The notes: generated from the sequence alone by a model not told the origin. Counted from the first letter of the stretch, positions 16,017 through 24,976 are shown. The stretch is 28,238 bases of DNA from RUG626 sp051866775 (GCA_051866775.1 JBJDXR010000041.1:1-28238); one strand, 5' to 3'. Numbers and translations: made by a program.

Positions 16017-16892
16017 TTACAGAACTTTTTTGATGGGTTTTGTGATAAAACATTTCAGTTTTCCGGCGCACAGCTCCGCTTTTGCCGAAAGCGCAGGTTT
16101 ATTTTCCGCGAATATGCCGTATACGGCGGAGCCTGTCCCGGTCATGCAGGCGCCAAGAGCGCCGTGGGTCAGCATCGTGTCCTTTATCGACTCAACAGTC
16201 CTCCTCTCCCGCTCCGGCAGGACCTCCTCAAATACGTTGTAGCACCTGCGGGCAGCCTCCGTAACGTTTTGCTTCTCTATCGCCGTTATTAGCCCGTCCG
16301 TATCCGGGTGGTATTTTAAAAGTTTTGAATCTATTTTTGAAAACAAAACAGGCGTGGACACCGAAAAGCTCGGCTTACAGACAAGGATACAGCAATCGGG
16401 CGTATCCGGGAGTCTTTTCAGCCTGTCTCCTCTTTCATAGGCCAGCATCGTCCCTCCTGAGACGCAAAACGCCACATCCGAGCCCACTGAGCGTGAAATA
16501 TCCTCCAGCGCTGCGCAGTCATATCCGGTGTTCAGAAGCCCGTTAAGCCCACGTATCACCGCCGCGGCATCAGAGCTTCCCCCGGCAAGTCCCGCACACA
16601 CAGGTATGCGCTTTTTTATGCTTATTTCGGCGCCCATATCCTTTATGCCTGCCGCCGAAAAAAACGCTTTCGCCGCGCGGCAGGCGAGGTTGTCCATATT
16701 CCGGGGAATAAACGCGCAGTCCGTCTCCCCCGTTATATCATTTGCGCCGTCAAGAAGTGTTATGGAAATATCGTCATACAGGTCCACCGCCTGCATGACC
16801 ATAAGCATCTCGTGATAGCCGTCAGCCCTTTTTCCAAGGACATCGAGGGATAAATTTATCTTGGCAAAAGCCTTTACTTCGGTACTCTTCAT
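16017..16892 (-). CDS. ispE: 4-diphosphocytidyl-2-C-methyl-D-erythritol kinase
   Basis: A GHMP-family kinase of the MEP isoprenoid pathway that phosphorylates the 2-hydroxyl of CDP-methylerythritol. At 291 residues it is normal length. It starts with the diagnostic AFAKINLSLDVLGKRADGYHE (K11 conserved). The ATP loop PVCAGLAGGSSDAAAV is at about 97-112, followed by RSVGSDVAFCVSGGTMLAYERGD with the catalytic Asp, and GALGACMTGTGSAVYGIF as the third GHMP motif. The ATG at 16892 overlaps the stop of the mutase gene upstream as ATGA. It is the last gene of a tightly packed minus-strand operon. Together with the absence of any mevalonate gene here, it points to MEP-type isoprenoid synthesis. Confidence 0.96.
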   Translation of the reverse strand: MKSTEVKAFAKINLSLDVLGKRADGYHEMLMVMQAVDLYDDISITLLDGANDITGETDCAFIPRNMDNLACRAAKAFFSAAGIKDMGAEISIKKRIPVCAGLAGGSSDAAAVIRGLNGLLNTGYDCAALEDISRSVGSDVAFCVSGGTMLAYERGDRLKRLPDTPDCCILVCKPSFSVSTPVLFSKIDSKLLKYHPDTDGLITAIEKQNVTEAARRCYNVFEEVLPERERRTVESIKDTMLTHGALGACMTGTGSAVYGIFAENKPALSAKAELCAGKLKCFITKPIKKVL

Positions 16893-18124
16893 CTTTCTGT
16901 ATTAAACAGCAGATCCATGAGCTTAACGCCCGCATCGACGTGCTGTCCCTGCTCTCCGTATTTTTCTGAAAACTCCACGCCGAGGCCGGAATCCTCAGTG
17001 CTGTCATAGATAACAAACGGAACCGGATCACCGTCGTGACCCCGCGTGGAGGTAAGCGTCTTGTGGTCGCTCAAAACAAGTATACGGAAATCCGTACCCG
17101 AGCCTTTCAGCATCTCCACGAGGGGCCTGAGAACACGGGCGTCAATATATTCTATAGCCTTGAGCTTTCCCTTAAGGTCGCCGTTATGGGTACACTCATC
17201 AGGCGCCTCAACGTGTATAGCGGCAAAATCCTGTGTCCTTAAAACCTCCAGCGCGGCGTCCACCTTGCCCTCATAGTTCGTCTCAAGCTCACCCGTGGCG
17301 CCTTCGACTATCACCTTGTCAAGTCCGGTAAGTCTGGCTATTCCCTGACACAGCGGTACGGCGGAGATAACAGAACCGGTCTTGCCGTAATGCCTGAAGA
17401 AATTGGGCAGTTCAACCGCCGTCCCCTCAGCCCAAAACCATATGGCGTTTGCGGGGAGCTTTCCCTCACTGCGGCGCTTCTCATTGAGTGGATGGTGGTT
17501 TAATTTTTTGTGCGCAAGGAGCATAAGGTCCCTAAGCACCCCGGCGTCCTCGCATCCGGAGGGCAGGTGCTGCCCGGCTTTCTCCCCCAGGTGGTCGTGG
17601 GGTGGTATGAGCCTTATCCCAGTTATGTTGGCGCCGGACTGCACGGCAAAGTGCCTGAATGATGGGGACGGGTACACCTTCACCCCCGCCCTGCGGGCCG
17701 CAGCCGCAAATTCCGGATCTGAAAACAGGGCCTTAATTATCGCTATGGACTCGTCTCCCTCAATGGATCCTGCCGAATGTGAGATTATCCTTTTTTCTTC
17801 AAAGGGCGCGTCGATATCCTCAAGCGCCACCATATTGCAGCGCATCGCCACATCTCCGGGGTTAAGCGATATTCCCTCTGCGGCGACCTCCAGCGGCGCC
17901 CTTCCTGTATAGCAGAAATTCGGGTCGCAGCCGAATATTGACAGTATAGCCGTGTCGCTTCCGGCGGGAAGCCCGCGGGGAACGTTAAGCGTGCTTCCCA
18001 TAACGCCGTGGGCGGCCATAAAGTCAAGCGTCGGTATATCAGCGTATTCAAGGGGCGTCTTATAGTCCAGCTCCGGCACCGGGTTGTCCGCCATGCCGTC
18101 TCCGATAACTAATATGTATTTCAT
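16889..18124 (-). CDS. ApgM-type cofactor-independent phosphoglycerate mutase-like protein
   Basis: A metalloenzyme of the alkaline-phosphatase superfamily, ApgM branch, 411 residues from the ATG at 18124. A GTG three codons upstream abuts the aminotransferase stop, but the family starts with MKYxLVxGDGMAD as here. The metal-binding GDGMAD is near residue 8, the phosphorylated serine lies in LPAGSDTAILSIFGCDP, and the C-terminal metal motifs are HVEAPDECTHNGD and LSDHKTLTSTRGHDGDPVPF. Members with this architecture are annotated either as 2,3-bisphosphoglycerate-independent phosphoglycerate mutase or, in a related subgroup, as proposed homoserine kinase. The neighbours, an Lrp-type regulator and an aminotransferase, make the amino-acid role worth considering. 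Sequence alone does not decide. It overlaps ispE by ATGA. Confidence 0.88.
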   Translation of the reverse strand: MKYILVIGDGMADNPVPELDYKTPLEYADIPTLDFMAAHGVMGSTLNVPRGLPAGSDTAILSIFGCDPNFCYTGRAPLEVAAEGISLNPGDVAMRCNMVALEDIDAPFEEKRIISHSAGSIEGDESIAIIKALFSDPEFAAAARRAGVKVYPSPSFRHFAVQSGANITGIRLIPPHDHLGEKAGQHLPSGCEDAGVLRDLMLLAHKKLNHHPLNEKRRSEGKLPANAIWFWAEGTAVELPNFFRHYGKTGSVISAVPLCQGIARLTGLDKVIVEGATGELETNYEGKVDAALEVLRTQDFAAIHVEAPDECTHNGDLKGKLKAIEYIDARVLRPLVEMLKGSGTDFRILVLSDHKTLTSTRGHDGDPVPFVIYDSTEDSGLGVEFSEKYGEQGQHVDAGVKLMDLLFNTER

Positions 18125-18133
18125 TATAATCAC

Positions 18134-19300
18134 TCACAGTCTGCCGATAAAGGCCTTCATCCGCTCCATAGCGGTCTCAATATTTTCCACCGAGGAGGCA
18201 TAGCATATACGCACAAAGCCCTCTCCGCCCTCTCCAAAGGCCGTGCCGGGTATAACGGCCACTCGCTCCTCCATCAGAAAGCGCGTGCAGAACTCATCGG
18301 AGGTAAGCCCGGTGCTCTTTATACTGGGGAACATATAAAACGCACCCTTCGGCTCAAAGCACTCAAGCCCCATTTCCCTAAGGCTCTTGAGCATAAGCTT
18401 GCGGCGGTGGTCATAGGAGGCCTTCATGTGTTCTATGTCCTCATCCCCCGCCTTCATCGCCTCGATCGCCGCATACTGGCTCATGGTGGGGGCGGACATG
18501 ATTCCGTACTGGTGTATCTTTATCATCTGCTTTAAGATCTCCTTGGGACCGCAGACATACCCCAGCCGCCAGCCGGTCATGGCATAGGCCTTTGAAAAGC
18601 CGTTTACAACAAGCGTCCTGTCATAAAGCTCCTCTAAGTTTGCGGGCGATATGTGGTGGATCCCATAGCTCAGCTCCGCGTAGATCTCATCAGACAGCAC
18701 CATTATATCCGTGTCGCGCAGTACCTGGGCTATCTCCTCAAGATCTCCGCGCTCCATTACGGCTCCCGTGGGATTATTGGGGAAAGGCAGCACAACCAGC
18801 TTCGTTTTCGGCGTTATCGCCTCGCGAAGCTCCTGCGCCGTGAGCCTGAATTCGTTCTCCGACTTTGTCTCCACATACACTGGCACGCCGTGCGCCATGG
18901 CTACGATAGGCCCATAGCACACGAAAGAGGGAACGGGTATTATTACCTCATCTCCCGGCTCAATCAGCGCCCGCACGCACAGGTCTATGGCCTCGCTCCC
19001 GCCAACGGTGACGAATATCTGGTCCTTCGGATCATACTCCAAAGAAAAACGTCTGCTGAGATATGCGGAGATCTCCCTGCGCAGGCGCAGCATTCCCGCG
19101 TTGGAGGTGTATTTTGTAAAGCCCTGCTCAAGAGAGTATATCCCCGCCTCGCGAATATGCCAGGGCGTGACAAAATCCGGCTCTCCGATACCCAGAGATA
19201 TGCCGTCCTCCATCGTCTCAAGCAGGTCGAAAAATTTCCTTATACCTGAGGGCGCAAGGTTCTGGACGCTTTTAGTCATTATCTTGCCGTAGTCCATCAT
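18134..19300 (-). CDS. class I PLP-dependent aminotransferase
   Basis: A cytoplasmic fold-type I aminotransferase of the aspartate/aromatic group, 388 residues. PLP-site residues are visible: N176 in FPNNPTGA, D204 in LSDEIYAEL, Schiff-base K237 in VVNGFSKAYAMTGWR, R245 right after, and the C-terminal substrate arginine in EGFVRICYA. Members of this branch transfer amino groups between aspartate, aromatic or branched-chain amino acids and 2-oxoglutarate. The substrate is not assignable here. The ATG at 19300 overlaps the Lrp-type gene's stop as ATGA, so it is translationally coupled to its probable regulator, and its own stop abuts the mutase gene. No tyrB/aspC-type symbol is justified. Confidence 0.92.
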   Translation of the reverse strand: MMDYGKIMTKSVQNLAPSGIRKFFDLLETMEDGISLGIGEPDFVTPWHIREAGIYSLEQGFTKYTSNAGMLRLRREISAYLSRRFSLEYDPKDQIFVTVGGSEAIDLCVRALIEPGDEVIIPVPSFVCYGPIVAMAHGVPVYVETKSENEFRLTAQELREAITPKTKLVVLPFPNNPTGAVMERGDLEEIAQVLRDTDIMVLSDEIYAELSYGIHHISPANLEELYDRTLVVNGFSKAYAMTGWRLGYVCGPKEILKQMIKIHQYGIMSAPTMSQYAAIEAMKAGDEDIEHMKASYDHRRKLMLKSLREMGLECFEPKGAFYMFPSIKSTGLTSDEFCTRFLMEERVAVIPGTAFGEGGEGFVRICYASSVENIETAMERMKAFIGRL

Positions 19301-19776
19301 ACGAATAAAACCCTCTCCTCCTGCTCCTGCTCCACAAGGAAGGGGCGGTGCTTATCCTTATATTTTTTGAGGATAAAATGCGTAGCCGTAGACAGCACCC
19401 CATCAATAGGTGCGAGCTTTGCCGACACAAACTGTGAGACCTCTTTAAGTGACTTGGCCGAAACTATCACCGCCAGGTCAAAAGCTCCCGACATCAGGTA
19501 GAGGCTGTCAACCTCCTCGTACTGGTATATGCGCTTGGCTATCCTGTCAAAGCCGTCGTCACGCTGCGGAGTGATTTTCACCTCAATAAATGCGGTCACT
19601 GCTTCCTCAGCCGTTCTGTCCCAGTCAACCAAGGCCGTGTATCCGTTTATAATATGCTCCTTTTCGCACTTCTCTATTATATCCCTGACCTGAGCCTCGG
19701 TTTTTCCCGTCATTGCGGCTATCTGCGCCGGGGTATATCTGCCGTCCTCTTCTAAAAGCTTCAGTATCTCTGTCAT
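19297..19776 (-). CDS. Lrp/AsnC-family regulator
   Basis: A 159-residue feast/famine regulator. The N-terminal winged helix is short: EILKLLEEDGRYTPAQIAAM, then KTEAQVRDIIEKCEKEHIING. The C-terminal ligand-binding RAM-type domain includes AVTAFIEVKITPQRDDGFD, DSLYLMSGAFDLAVIVSAKS and LAPIDGVLSTATHFILKKYK. Lrp-type proteins bind amino acids and form octamers. The ATG at 19776 follows GATTGGAGGTCATTCT. It leads an operon with the aminotransferase, the ApgM-type enzyme and ispE, so it probably controls this operon in response to an amino acid. A candidate promoter (TTTCCA, 16 bases, TATAGT on the minus strand at 19847-19820) is upstream. Confidence 0.92.
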   Translation of the reverse strand: MTEILKLLEEDGRYTPAQIAAMTGKTEAQVRDIIEKCEKEHIINGYTALVDWDRTAEEAVTAFIEVKITPQRDDGFDRIAKRIYQYEEVDSLYLMSGAFDLAVIVSAKSLKEVSQFVSAKLAPIDGVLSTATHFILKKYKDKHRPFLVEQEQEERVLFV

Positions 19777-20020
19777 AGAATGACCTCCAATCGGTTCTTT
19801 TCAAGCGAAAAATATTTTTACTATACTACACTTTTCTCTTTTGGAAATACTATAGTCATCAGACCGCATCAGCTTAATATTTTTCTGGCTTTTATCCTTT
19901 ATCTTAGCACATGGTGAAAATTTTCGCAATACGTTGTCAAATCACGCAAATGCGGCAAATGAATATTTCCCGCCGGCGCGGGTATATTATTACCGCAACG
20001 AAGAAGGAGGGATCATTTCT

Positions 20021-20233
20021 ATGATCATGGACAGGATTGCCCTTATTTTCGTGATTATCGGCGGTATTAACTGGGGCCTTATAGGTATATTTAAATTTGA
20101 CTTCATTGCCTATCTGTTCGGCGGACAGACAGCGTCGGTAAGTCGAGTAGTATATACTCTCGTTGCCCTCGCCGCCCTTTGGTGCATATCCCTGCTGTTC
20201 AGGGACAGAGTCGAATCACGGGAAAATTCCTAA
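20021..20233 (+). CDS. DUF378 small membrane protein
   Basis: A protein of about 70 residues with two membrane helices: IALIFVIIGGINWGLIGIF, and VVYTLVALAALWCISLLF after a short loop FDFIAYLFGGQTASVSR. The G-INWGL-G-F-FD-VA-LFG...SR-VY-LVGLA pattern is that of the DUF378 (YuzA-like) family, whose function is unknown. The start at 20021 is set by AAGGAGG (20004-20010) ten bases upstream. The same frame is open further upstream, but that part runs through the promoter area. It stands alone, divergent from the lrp operon. A CCCGC-CGGC-GCGGG dyad (19969-19982) lies just ahead of the possible -10 TATATT (19984-19989) and may be an operator. Confidence 0.85.
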   Translation: MIMDRIALIFVIIGGINWGLIGIFKFDFIAYLFGGQTASVSRVVYTLVALAALWCISLLFRDRVESRENS

Positions 20234-20234
20234 A

Positions 20235-20268
20235 GTAAAAAAGCAAAGCGGGGATATACTACCCGCTT
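20235..20268 (-). terminator. weak terminator after the SpoVB-like gene
   Basis: Seven-bp stem AAGCGGG/CCCGCTT (20246-20252 and 20262-20268), read on the minus strand and followed four bases later by TTTTTT. It is close behind the flippase stop at 20283 and is also downstream of the DUF378 gene. Confidence 0.5.
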
Positions 20269-20282
20269 ACATAGCTTACATA

Positions 20283-21803
20283 TCACCTGAGTGCGCTTCC
20301 CAGTGCCGAAAGCTCCTCACGTTTTAAAGCTCCGAACACGAAAATCAGCAGCACGTACAGCGAAAAAAACACCGCGATCCCCAGCGCAAGGCCCGGTGCG
20401 CCGAGCACACCTCCGCTAGCGTTGGAAAATAACCGGGTCAGATTCATCGCGCAGAAAACCGCGGCGGCCGAACAGACCATTGAACGCATGCTTTGGTTTA
20501 TCACCGTTATCCGCGATAGTCTTCGCATACTGAAGAAAAAATTAAAAATCTCCGAGGCGTAGAGGATAAAAATATATCCGTAGACCGCAAACCGCGGCAG
20601 AAGAAAATATATAAGCACGGTTGTAAGCAGTGAGTCGATTATGTTTATACGCATTGAGTACATATGCTCACCAAGGCCCCTCAGCATACCGTCGGTTATG
20701 GTATCCATATACATGACCGGCATAAGCGCGGCAAGCAAGCGTATAAAGCTCCCCACTTCTCCGCTTTTGTAAATCACCTGACCCAGCTCGTCAGAAAAGC
20801 ACAGCAGGGCCCCCATCACCCCGGCGGAGAATATAAAGCACAGCTTTAAAAGCATGTTGGCCGTGGCGGATATGCGGTCATCCCTCCCTTTCACCTGCTC
20901 CTCCGTAAGCTCCGGCACTATAAGCTCCGATATGGAGGAGAACAGCACGGCGGGAAATGTTATGACCGGGAACACCATCCCCTGGATCATCCCATATCCC
21001 GCGAGGGCGCTTTCGGCAGTGGCCCCGGAGCGGCGAAGCCCCTTAGGCACAAGGATATTCTGCACTGTATTGAGAGCCGTTCTGGCATACGCTGACACGG
21101 CAAGGGGCATGGCTATTCCAAGCATACGCAGCGTAAGCCCGCGCGTGTTTCTCACCTTGCCGCTGTAGCGTCTCCTATCGGCCAGGTACAGTACCAGAAT
21201 GACAAAGAACGAGAACACCTCTCCCGCCACGCCTCCGGCTGTGACCGACGCGCACATATGTTCCACGTCTCCGCTCGGCACCCTCGACACCAGCAGCACC
21301 GATACCGCTATTTTGCACACCTGCTCTGATACTGATGCGACAGCGGACTGTCCAATGCGGCAGACACCGGTAAAATATCCACCCAATACCGCCCCGGAGG
21401 ACAAAAACGGCAGGCTCAATGAGAGCACCCTGAGAGACAAAGCCGTCCTCTCATCCCCCACAAACCGTGATGCGACAACATCTGCCGAGAAATACATGGC
21501 CGCGGAAGCCATAAGCCCGAAGGTAACGGAATAAAAAAGGCAGCGCCTGACCACCCCCGGCACGTTTCCTCCGTGTCCCTTGCCAAGCTCCTCTGAGACC
21601 AGTCTTGTAGCCGCAAAGCGTATTCCTGAAATCGCAAAGGTCGCAGCCAGCATATTTACGGACATGACAAGCTGAAAAAGCCCTATACCGGCAGCCCCGA
21701 GCTTTCGTGAGAGGTACACCTGAAATACAAGCCCCATCGTCCGCAGCAGCAGCGATGTTGCCGTGAGAAAAACAGTATTTATAAGAAGCCTCTTACCCTT
21801 CAC
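20283..21803 (-). CDS. SpoVB-like polysaccharide flippase (MVF family)
   Basis: A multi-spanning membrane protein of 506 residues in the MATE/MVF exporter superfamily, close in style to stage V sporulation protein B and YtgP-type lipid flippases. The start is typical: KGKRLLINTVFLTATSLLLRTMGLVFQVYLSRKLGAAGIG. Later segments such as FPAVLFSSISELIVPELTE, and MYMDTITDGMLRGLGEHMYSMRINI, match the family well. Such proteins move lipid-linked glycan precursors across the membrane, in spore cortex or cell-wall synthesis. I chose the GTG at 21803 because GGAGGTGAG lies just upstream; a longer in-frame start at 21863 sits inside the recG terminator. With spoIIR also in the window, a sporulation role is plausible but not certain. 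Confidence 0.87.
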   Translation of the reverse strand: MKGKRLLINTVFLTATSLLLRTMGLVFQVYLSRKLGAAGIGLFQLVMSVNMLAATFAISGIRFAATRLVSEELGKGHGGNVPGVVRRCLFYSVTFGLMASAAMYFSADVVASRFVGDERTALSLRVLSLSLPFLSSGAVLGGYFTGVCRIGQSAVASVSEQVCKIAVSVLLVSRVPSGDVEHMCASVTAGGVAGEVFSFFVILVLYLADRRRYSGKVRNTRGLTLRMLGIAMPLAVSAYARTALNTVQNILVPKGLRRSGATAESALAGYGMIQGMVFPVITFPAVLFSSISELIVPELTEEQVKGRDDRISATANMLLKLCFIFSAGVMGALLCFSDELGQVIYKSGEVGSFIRLLAALMPVMYMDTITDGMLRGLGEHMYSMRINIIDSLLTTVLIYFLLPRFAVYGYIFILYASEIFNFFFSMRRLSRITVINQSMRSMVCSAAAVFCAMNLTRLFSNASGGVLGAPGLALGIAVFFSLYVLLIFVFGALKREELSALGSALR

Positions 21804-21853
21804 CGACTCACCTCCGCATATGATCCAGTAAAAAGTATATGCCCTGACCGTAC

Positions 21854-21890
21854 AAAAAAGCACGGGCGGAGGTTTAACCCCTGCCCGTAC
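21854..21890 (-). terminator. terminator between recG and the flippase gene
   Basis: On the minus strand, GTACGGGC (21890-21883) pairs with GCCCGTGC (21867-21860), including one G-T pair, then TTTTTT (21859-21854). It lies 13 bases after the recG stop, so the flippase gene, whose ribosome binding site follows closely, probably depends on read-through or a promoter within this short gap. Confidence 0.82.
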
Positions 21891-21902
21891 CTATCCTGTT
21901 TT

Positions 21903-23960
21903 TCAGTTCAATGTCCCGGCGCTGCGCTCGATAAGAAGCCGTACCCCCTCCTTAAGGCCGGAGTTTTCCGGAGACTTAAGCTCCGGGTCGTCGGCCATCA
22001 CCCTTTGCGCGGCCTCCTGTGCCCAGCGGAGTATATCCATATCCGAGGCAAAGCTTGAGATCCGCATATCGGGAAGGCCGCTCTGGCGCGAACCGAAGAA
22101 GTCCCCAGGACCTCTCAGCCTCAGGTCCTCCTCGGCGATCTTAAAGCCGTCGTTCGTTCTGCACATGGCCTTGAGGCGCTCCCTTGCGGTCTCTCCGCCC
22201 GCTCCCTCAAAGAGCACGCAGTAAGACTTAAATTTTCCGCGCCCAACACGTCCTCTCAGCTGGTGCAGCTGTGACAGGCCGAACCTGTCGGCGTTTTCAA
22301 CGACCATCAGCGCCGCGTTAGGTACATCCACACCCACCTCAATGACCGTGGTCGCTACCAGGATATCCGTTTCACCGGCAGCAAAGGCCGACATGGCCTC
22401 GTTTTTCTCCTTCGGACGCATCTTTCCATGCACTAACGCGACCTTAAGCTCCGGAAATACTTTCTCCGACAATGTCCATGCATATTCCTTGACGGACTTT
22501 AAGCCATCCGGGTTCTCCTCTGTCTCCTCAACAGCAGGGCAAACTATAAACACCTGACGCCCCTCACTGACCAGCTTTCGGATAAATGCGTAAATGCGTT
22601 GTCGCATATTCTCTCCAACCAAGAAGGTATCTATCTGCTGTCTTCCCGGTGGAAGCTCGTCTATGACCGAAACATCAAGGTCCCCGTAAACTATGAGCGC
22701 CAAGGTCCTTGGTATGGGCGTGGCGGACATTACCAGCACATGGGGGCTTTCCCCCTTGGCGGTGAGGGCGGCGCGCTGCTGCACACCGAAGCGGTGCTGC
22801 TCATCAGCGACTATAAGTGCCAGCCGCGAAAATTGAACGGCGTCCGATATCAGCGCGTGTGTACCGATAGCAAGGTCAGCCTCACCGGAGCTTATTTTTT
22901 GCAGTGCCTCCCGTCTGGCCTTTGCGGTAAGAGCGCCGGTCAGAAGCACCACGTTCATTCCAAGCGGCTCAAGAAGCGTTGAGAGCGTCTTGTAGTGCTG
23001 CTCTGCAAGTATCTCCGTCGGCGCCATGAAAGCGGACTGATACCCCGCCTTGCAGGCCGCCCAGCAGGCCGCCGCCGCTACAGCCGTCTTGCCGCTGCCC
23101 ACGTCCCCCTGTATAAGCCTGCTCATAGGGCGCTCCCCGGCCATATCCTTCAGAATATCGTCTATCGCACGCCGCTGCGCCCCCGTAAGCTCATACGAAA
23201 GCTGCGACGTAAATTCCCCAAGGTCCGCGCACAGGATCTTATAGCCGCTCTTTTCCGACTGGCGACTTCTAAGCAGGCTTAACGCGCAGGACAGCAAAAA
23301 AAGCTCCTCGAATATCAGCCGTCTCCTGGCAATCTCAAGCTCCTCAAAGCTTCCTGGAAAGTGGATGTTCTCATAGGCAAATGCCGCCTGACACAGTTTA
23401 AACTCCCGGCAGACGCTCTTGGGAAGCTGGTCGGGGAAGCTGTCCCCGCACTCCGAAAGGCCCTGCCTCACGGTCCGTCCAATTATATTCTGCGAAAGTC
23501 CGGAGGTCAGCCGGTATATGGGGAATATGCGGCGTGTCGCGGCAGGCTCCGAAGCTTCTTTTTCAAATATGGGGTTAGTCATCTCCGGGGAGCCGATTTT
23601 CCCGACCACACGCCCGAAAAATATATAGCTCTCCCCCGGGATGAGGGCATTTTTTATATAGCTCTGATTAAAAAAGGTAATGGTCATGCGGGAGGCATCA
23701 TCCACTACCTGCACCTTTGTAATATCCAGCCCCTTGCGTATATGTGAAAGTCTCGGCGGCGAGGCTACCGTTGCACATACACAGGCCGCATCGCCGAATA
23801 CAAGCTCGGATATCTTCTTGACCTCCCGCCTGTCCTCATAGGCCCTTGGGAAGTCCATAATAAGATCTCTGAGCGTGGATACCCCAAGCTTTTTAAAGCT
23901 CTTGGCCCTGGTCTCCCCGACGCCCTTTATAAATCTCACTTCAGTATCCAGCGGTGTCAC
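21903..23960 (-). CDS. recG: ATP-dependent DNA helicase RecG
   Basis: Branch-migrating helicase that regresses stalled forks and processes Holliday junctions, 685 residues as expected. The N-terminal wedge domain begins DTEVRFIKGVGETRAKSF and includes an OB-fold (CVCATVASPPR, YIFFGRVVG). Helicase motifs are GDVGSGKT at 285-292, APTEILAEQH, DEQH at 386-389, MSATPIPRTLAL, VATTVIEVGVDVPNA and LHQLRGRVGRG. The C-terminal LRLRGPGDFFGSRQSG is RecG-specific. The GTG at 23960 has AAGGAGGGAGCCT directly upstream. It is divergent from the metal permease gene and followed by a terminator. Confidence 0.97.
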   Translation of the reverse strand: MTPLDTEVRFIKGVGETRAKSFKKLGVSTLRDLIMDFPRAYEDRREVKKISELVFGDAACVCATVASPPRLSHIRKGLDITKVQVVDDASRMTITFFNQSYIKNALIPGESYIFFGRVVGKIGSPEMTNPIFEKEASEPAATRRIFPIYRLTSGLSQNIIGRTVRQGLSECGDSFPDQLPKSVCREFKLCQAAFAYENIHFPGSFEELEIARRRLIFEELFLLSCALSLLRSRQSEKSGYKILCADLGEFTSQLSYELTGAQRRAIDDILKDMAGERPMSRLIQGDVGSGKTAVAAAACWAACKAGYQSAFMAPTEILAEQHYKTLSTLLEPLGMNVVLLTGALTAKARREALQKISSGEADLAIGTHALISDAVQFSRLALIVADEQHRFGVQQRAALTAKGESPHVLVMSATPIPRTLALIVYGDLDVSVIDELPPGRQQIDTFLVGENMRQRIYAFIRKLVSEGRQVFIVCPAVEETEENPDGLKSVKEYAWTLSEKVFPELKVALVHGKMRPKEKNEAMSAFAAGETDILVATTVIEVGVDVPNAALMVVENADRFGLSQLHQLRGRVGRGKFKSYCVLFEGAGGETARERLKAMCRTNDGFKIAEEDLRLRGPGDFFGSRQSGLPDMRISSFASDMDILRWAQEAAQRVMADDPELKSPENSGLKEGVRLLIERSAGTLN

Positions 23961-24034
23961 AGGCTCCCTCCTTTTCGGCTGTTTTAGGCCATTGTATCAT
24001 AATTTTCCGAACTATTAAACCTATGATTTTTGTA

Positions 24035-24063
24035 TTGTATAAATTAAAAGTTTATGTTATAGT
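24035..24063 (+). promoter_or_regulatory. promoter of the ArsP_2-type permease gene
   Basis: TTGTAT (24035-24040) and TATAGT (24058-24063) are separated by exactly 17 bases in an AT-rich setting, about 30 bases before the ATG at 24095, which has a CTTGGAGGGAAATA ribosome binding site. I see no yybP-ykoY-type manganese riboswitch in the short leader. Confidence 0.65.
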
Positions 24064-24094
24064 GTAAATTCAGTACCATCCTTGGAGGGAAATA

Positions 24095-24952
24095 ATGCTG
24101 GATATCCTTATTGATGCGGCACTTGACTGTTTAAAGCTTCTGCCGTTTTTATTTTTAACCTATCTGATTCTCGAGTTAATAGAAAAGAAAGCGGAGGAAG
24201 GCTCCTTAAAGCTTGTACGTCAGTCCGGAGCATGGGGGCCGGTCATAGGCTCGGCGCTAGGACTTATACCGCAGTGCGGCTTCTCCGCCTCGGCATCTAA
24301 CCTCTTTTCCCAGCGTCTTATCTCCGCCGGGACGCTCCTTGCGGTGTTTCTTTCCACCTCGGACGAGATGCTGCCAATACTCATCTCCGAGGCCGCGGAT
24401 ATTGGGCTGATACTGAAAATACTCTGCACAAAGCTCCTCGCCGGCATCGCCGTCGGACTTATAGCGGACAAGCTTTTGAGGCTCTGCCGCCACAGCGGGG
24501 AAACAGTAAACCTTCATGAGCTTTGCGAGCAGGAGAACTGCCATTGTGAGGAGAGGGGCATCTTCGTCTCCGCACTTCTTCACACGCTCCAGATAGCCGC
24601 TTTTATCCTCATAATAAACATCGTTCTGAACGCCGTAATATTTTTTATCGGTGAGGACACTCTCGCCGGGCTTATACTCAACAAACCCGTTATCGGACCA
24701 ATAATTTCAGGTATTGTGGGGCTTATACCAAACTGTGCGGCGTCAATAATCATAACTGAGCTTTATCTATCCGGCGCCATGAGCACGGGAGCGATGCTCT
24801 CGGGGCTTCTCGCCTCTGCCGGTGTGGGACTTCTGGTGCTTTTCAGGATAAACAGGCGTCAGATGCGCGACAACTTCACCATTCTCGCGGCGCTTTATAT
24901 CTCTGCCGCTGTCATCGGCATAGCCTTTGATCTGTTGAATATCACTTTTTGA
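24095..24952 (+). CDS. ArsP_2-type putative metal/arsenic export permease
   Basis: A membrane protein of 285 residues that resembles the ArsP_2 (putative heavy-metal exporter, sometimes called putative manganese transporter) family. It is built as two similar halves. Each half has a helix entering GLIP-(Q/N)-C: GSALGLIPQCGFSAS around C61 and SGIVGLIPNCAASII around C214, each followed by a LxSAGTLLA / LSGAMSTGAML type helix. Between the halves a soluble loop (about residues 126-155) is rich in Cys and His: C131, H132, H141, C144, C149, H150, C151, as expected for metal contact. The transported ion is unknown. Family members are often 300-400 residues, so this is a short version. It is a single gene with its own promoter and a terminator. 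Confidence 0.78.
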   Translation: MLDILIDAALDCLKLLPFLFLTYLILELIEKKAEEGSLKLVRQSGAWGPVIGSALGLIPQCGFSASASNLFSQRLISAGTLLAVFLSTSDEMLPILISEAADIGLILKILCTKLLAGIAVGLIADKLLRLCRHSGETVNLHELCEQENCHCEERGIFVSALLHTLQIAAFILIINIVLNAVIFFIGEDTLAGLILNKPVIGPIISGIVGLIPNCAASIIITELYLSGAMSTGAMLSGLLASAGVGLLVLFRINRRQMRDNFTILAALYISAAVIGIAFDLLNITF

Positions 24953-24976
24953 CCTTCTTTTAAATCTGCCAATGCC

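Noticed and set aside
24064..24094. Manganese (yybP-ykoY) riboswitch before the metal permease
   Set aside because: The leader between the promoter and the ATG is only about 30 bases and has no room for the structure.
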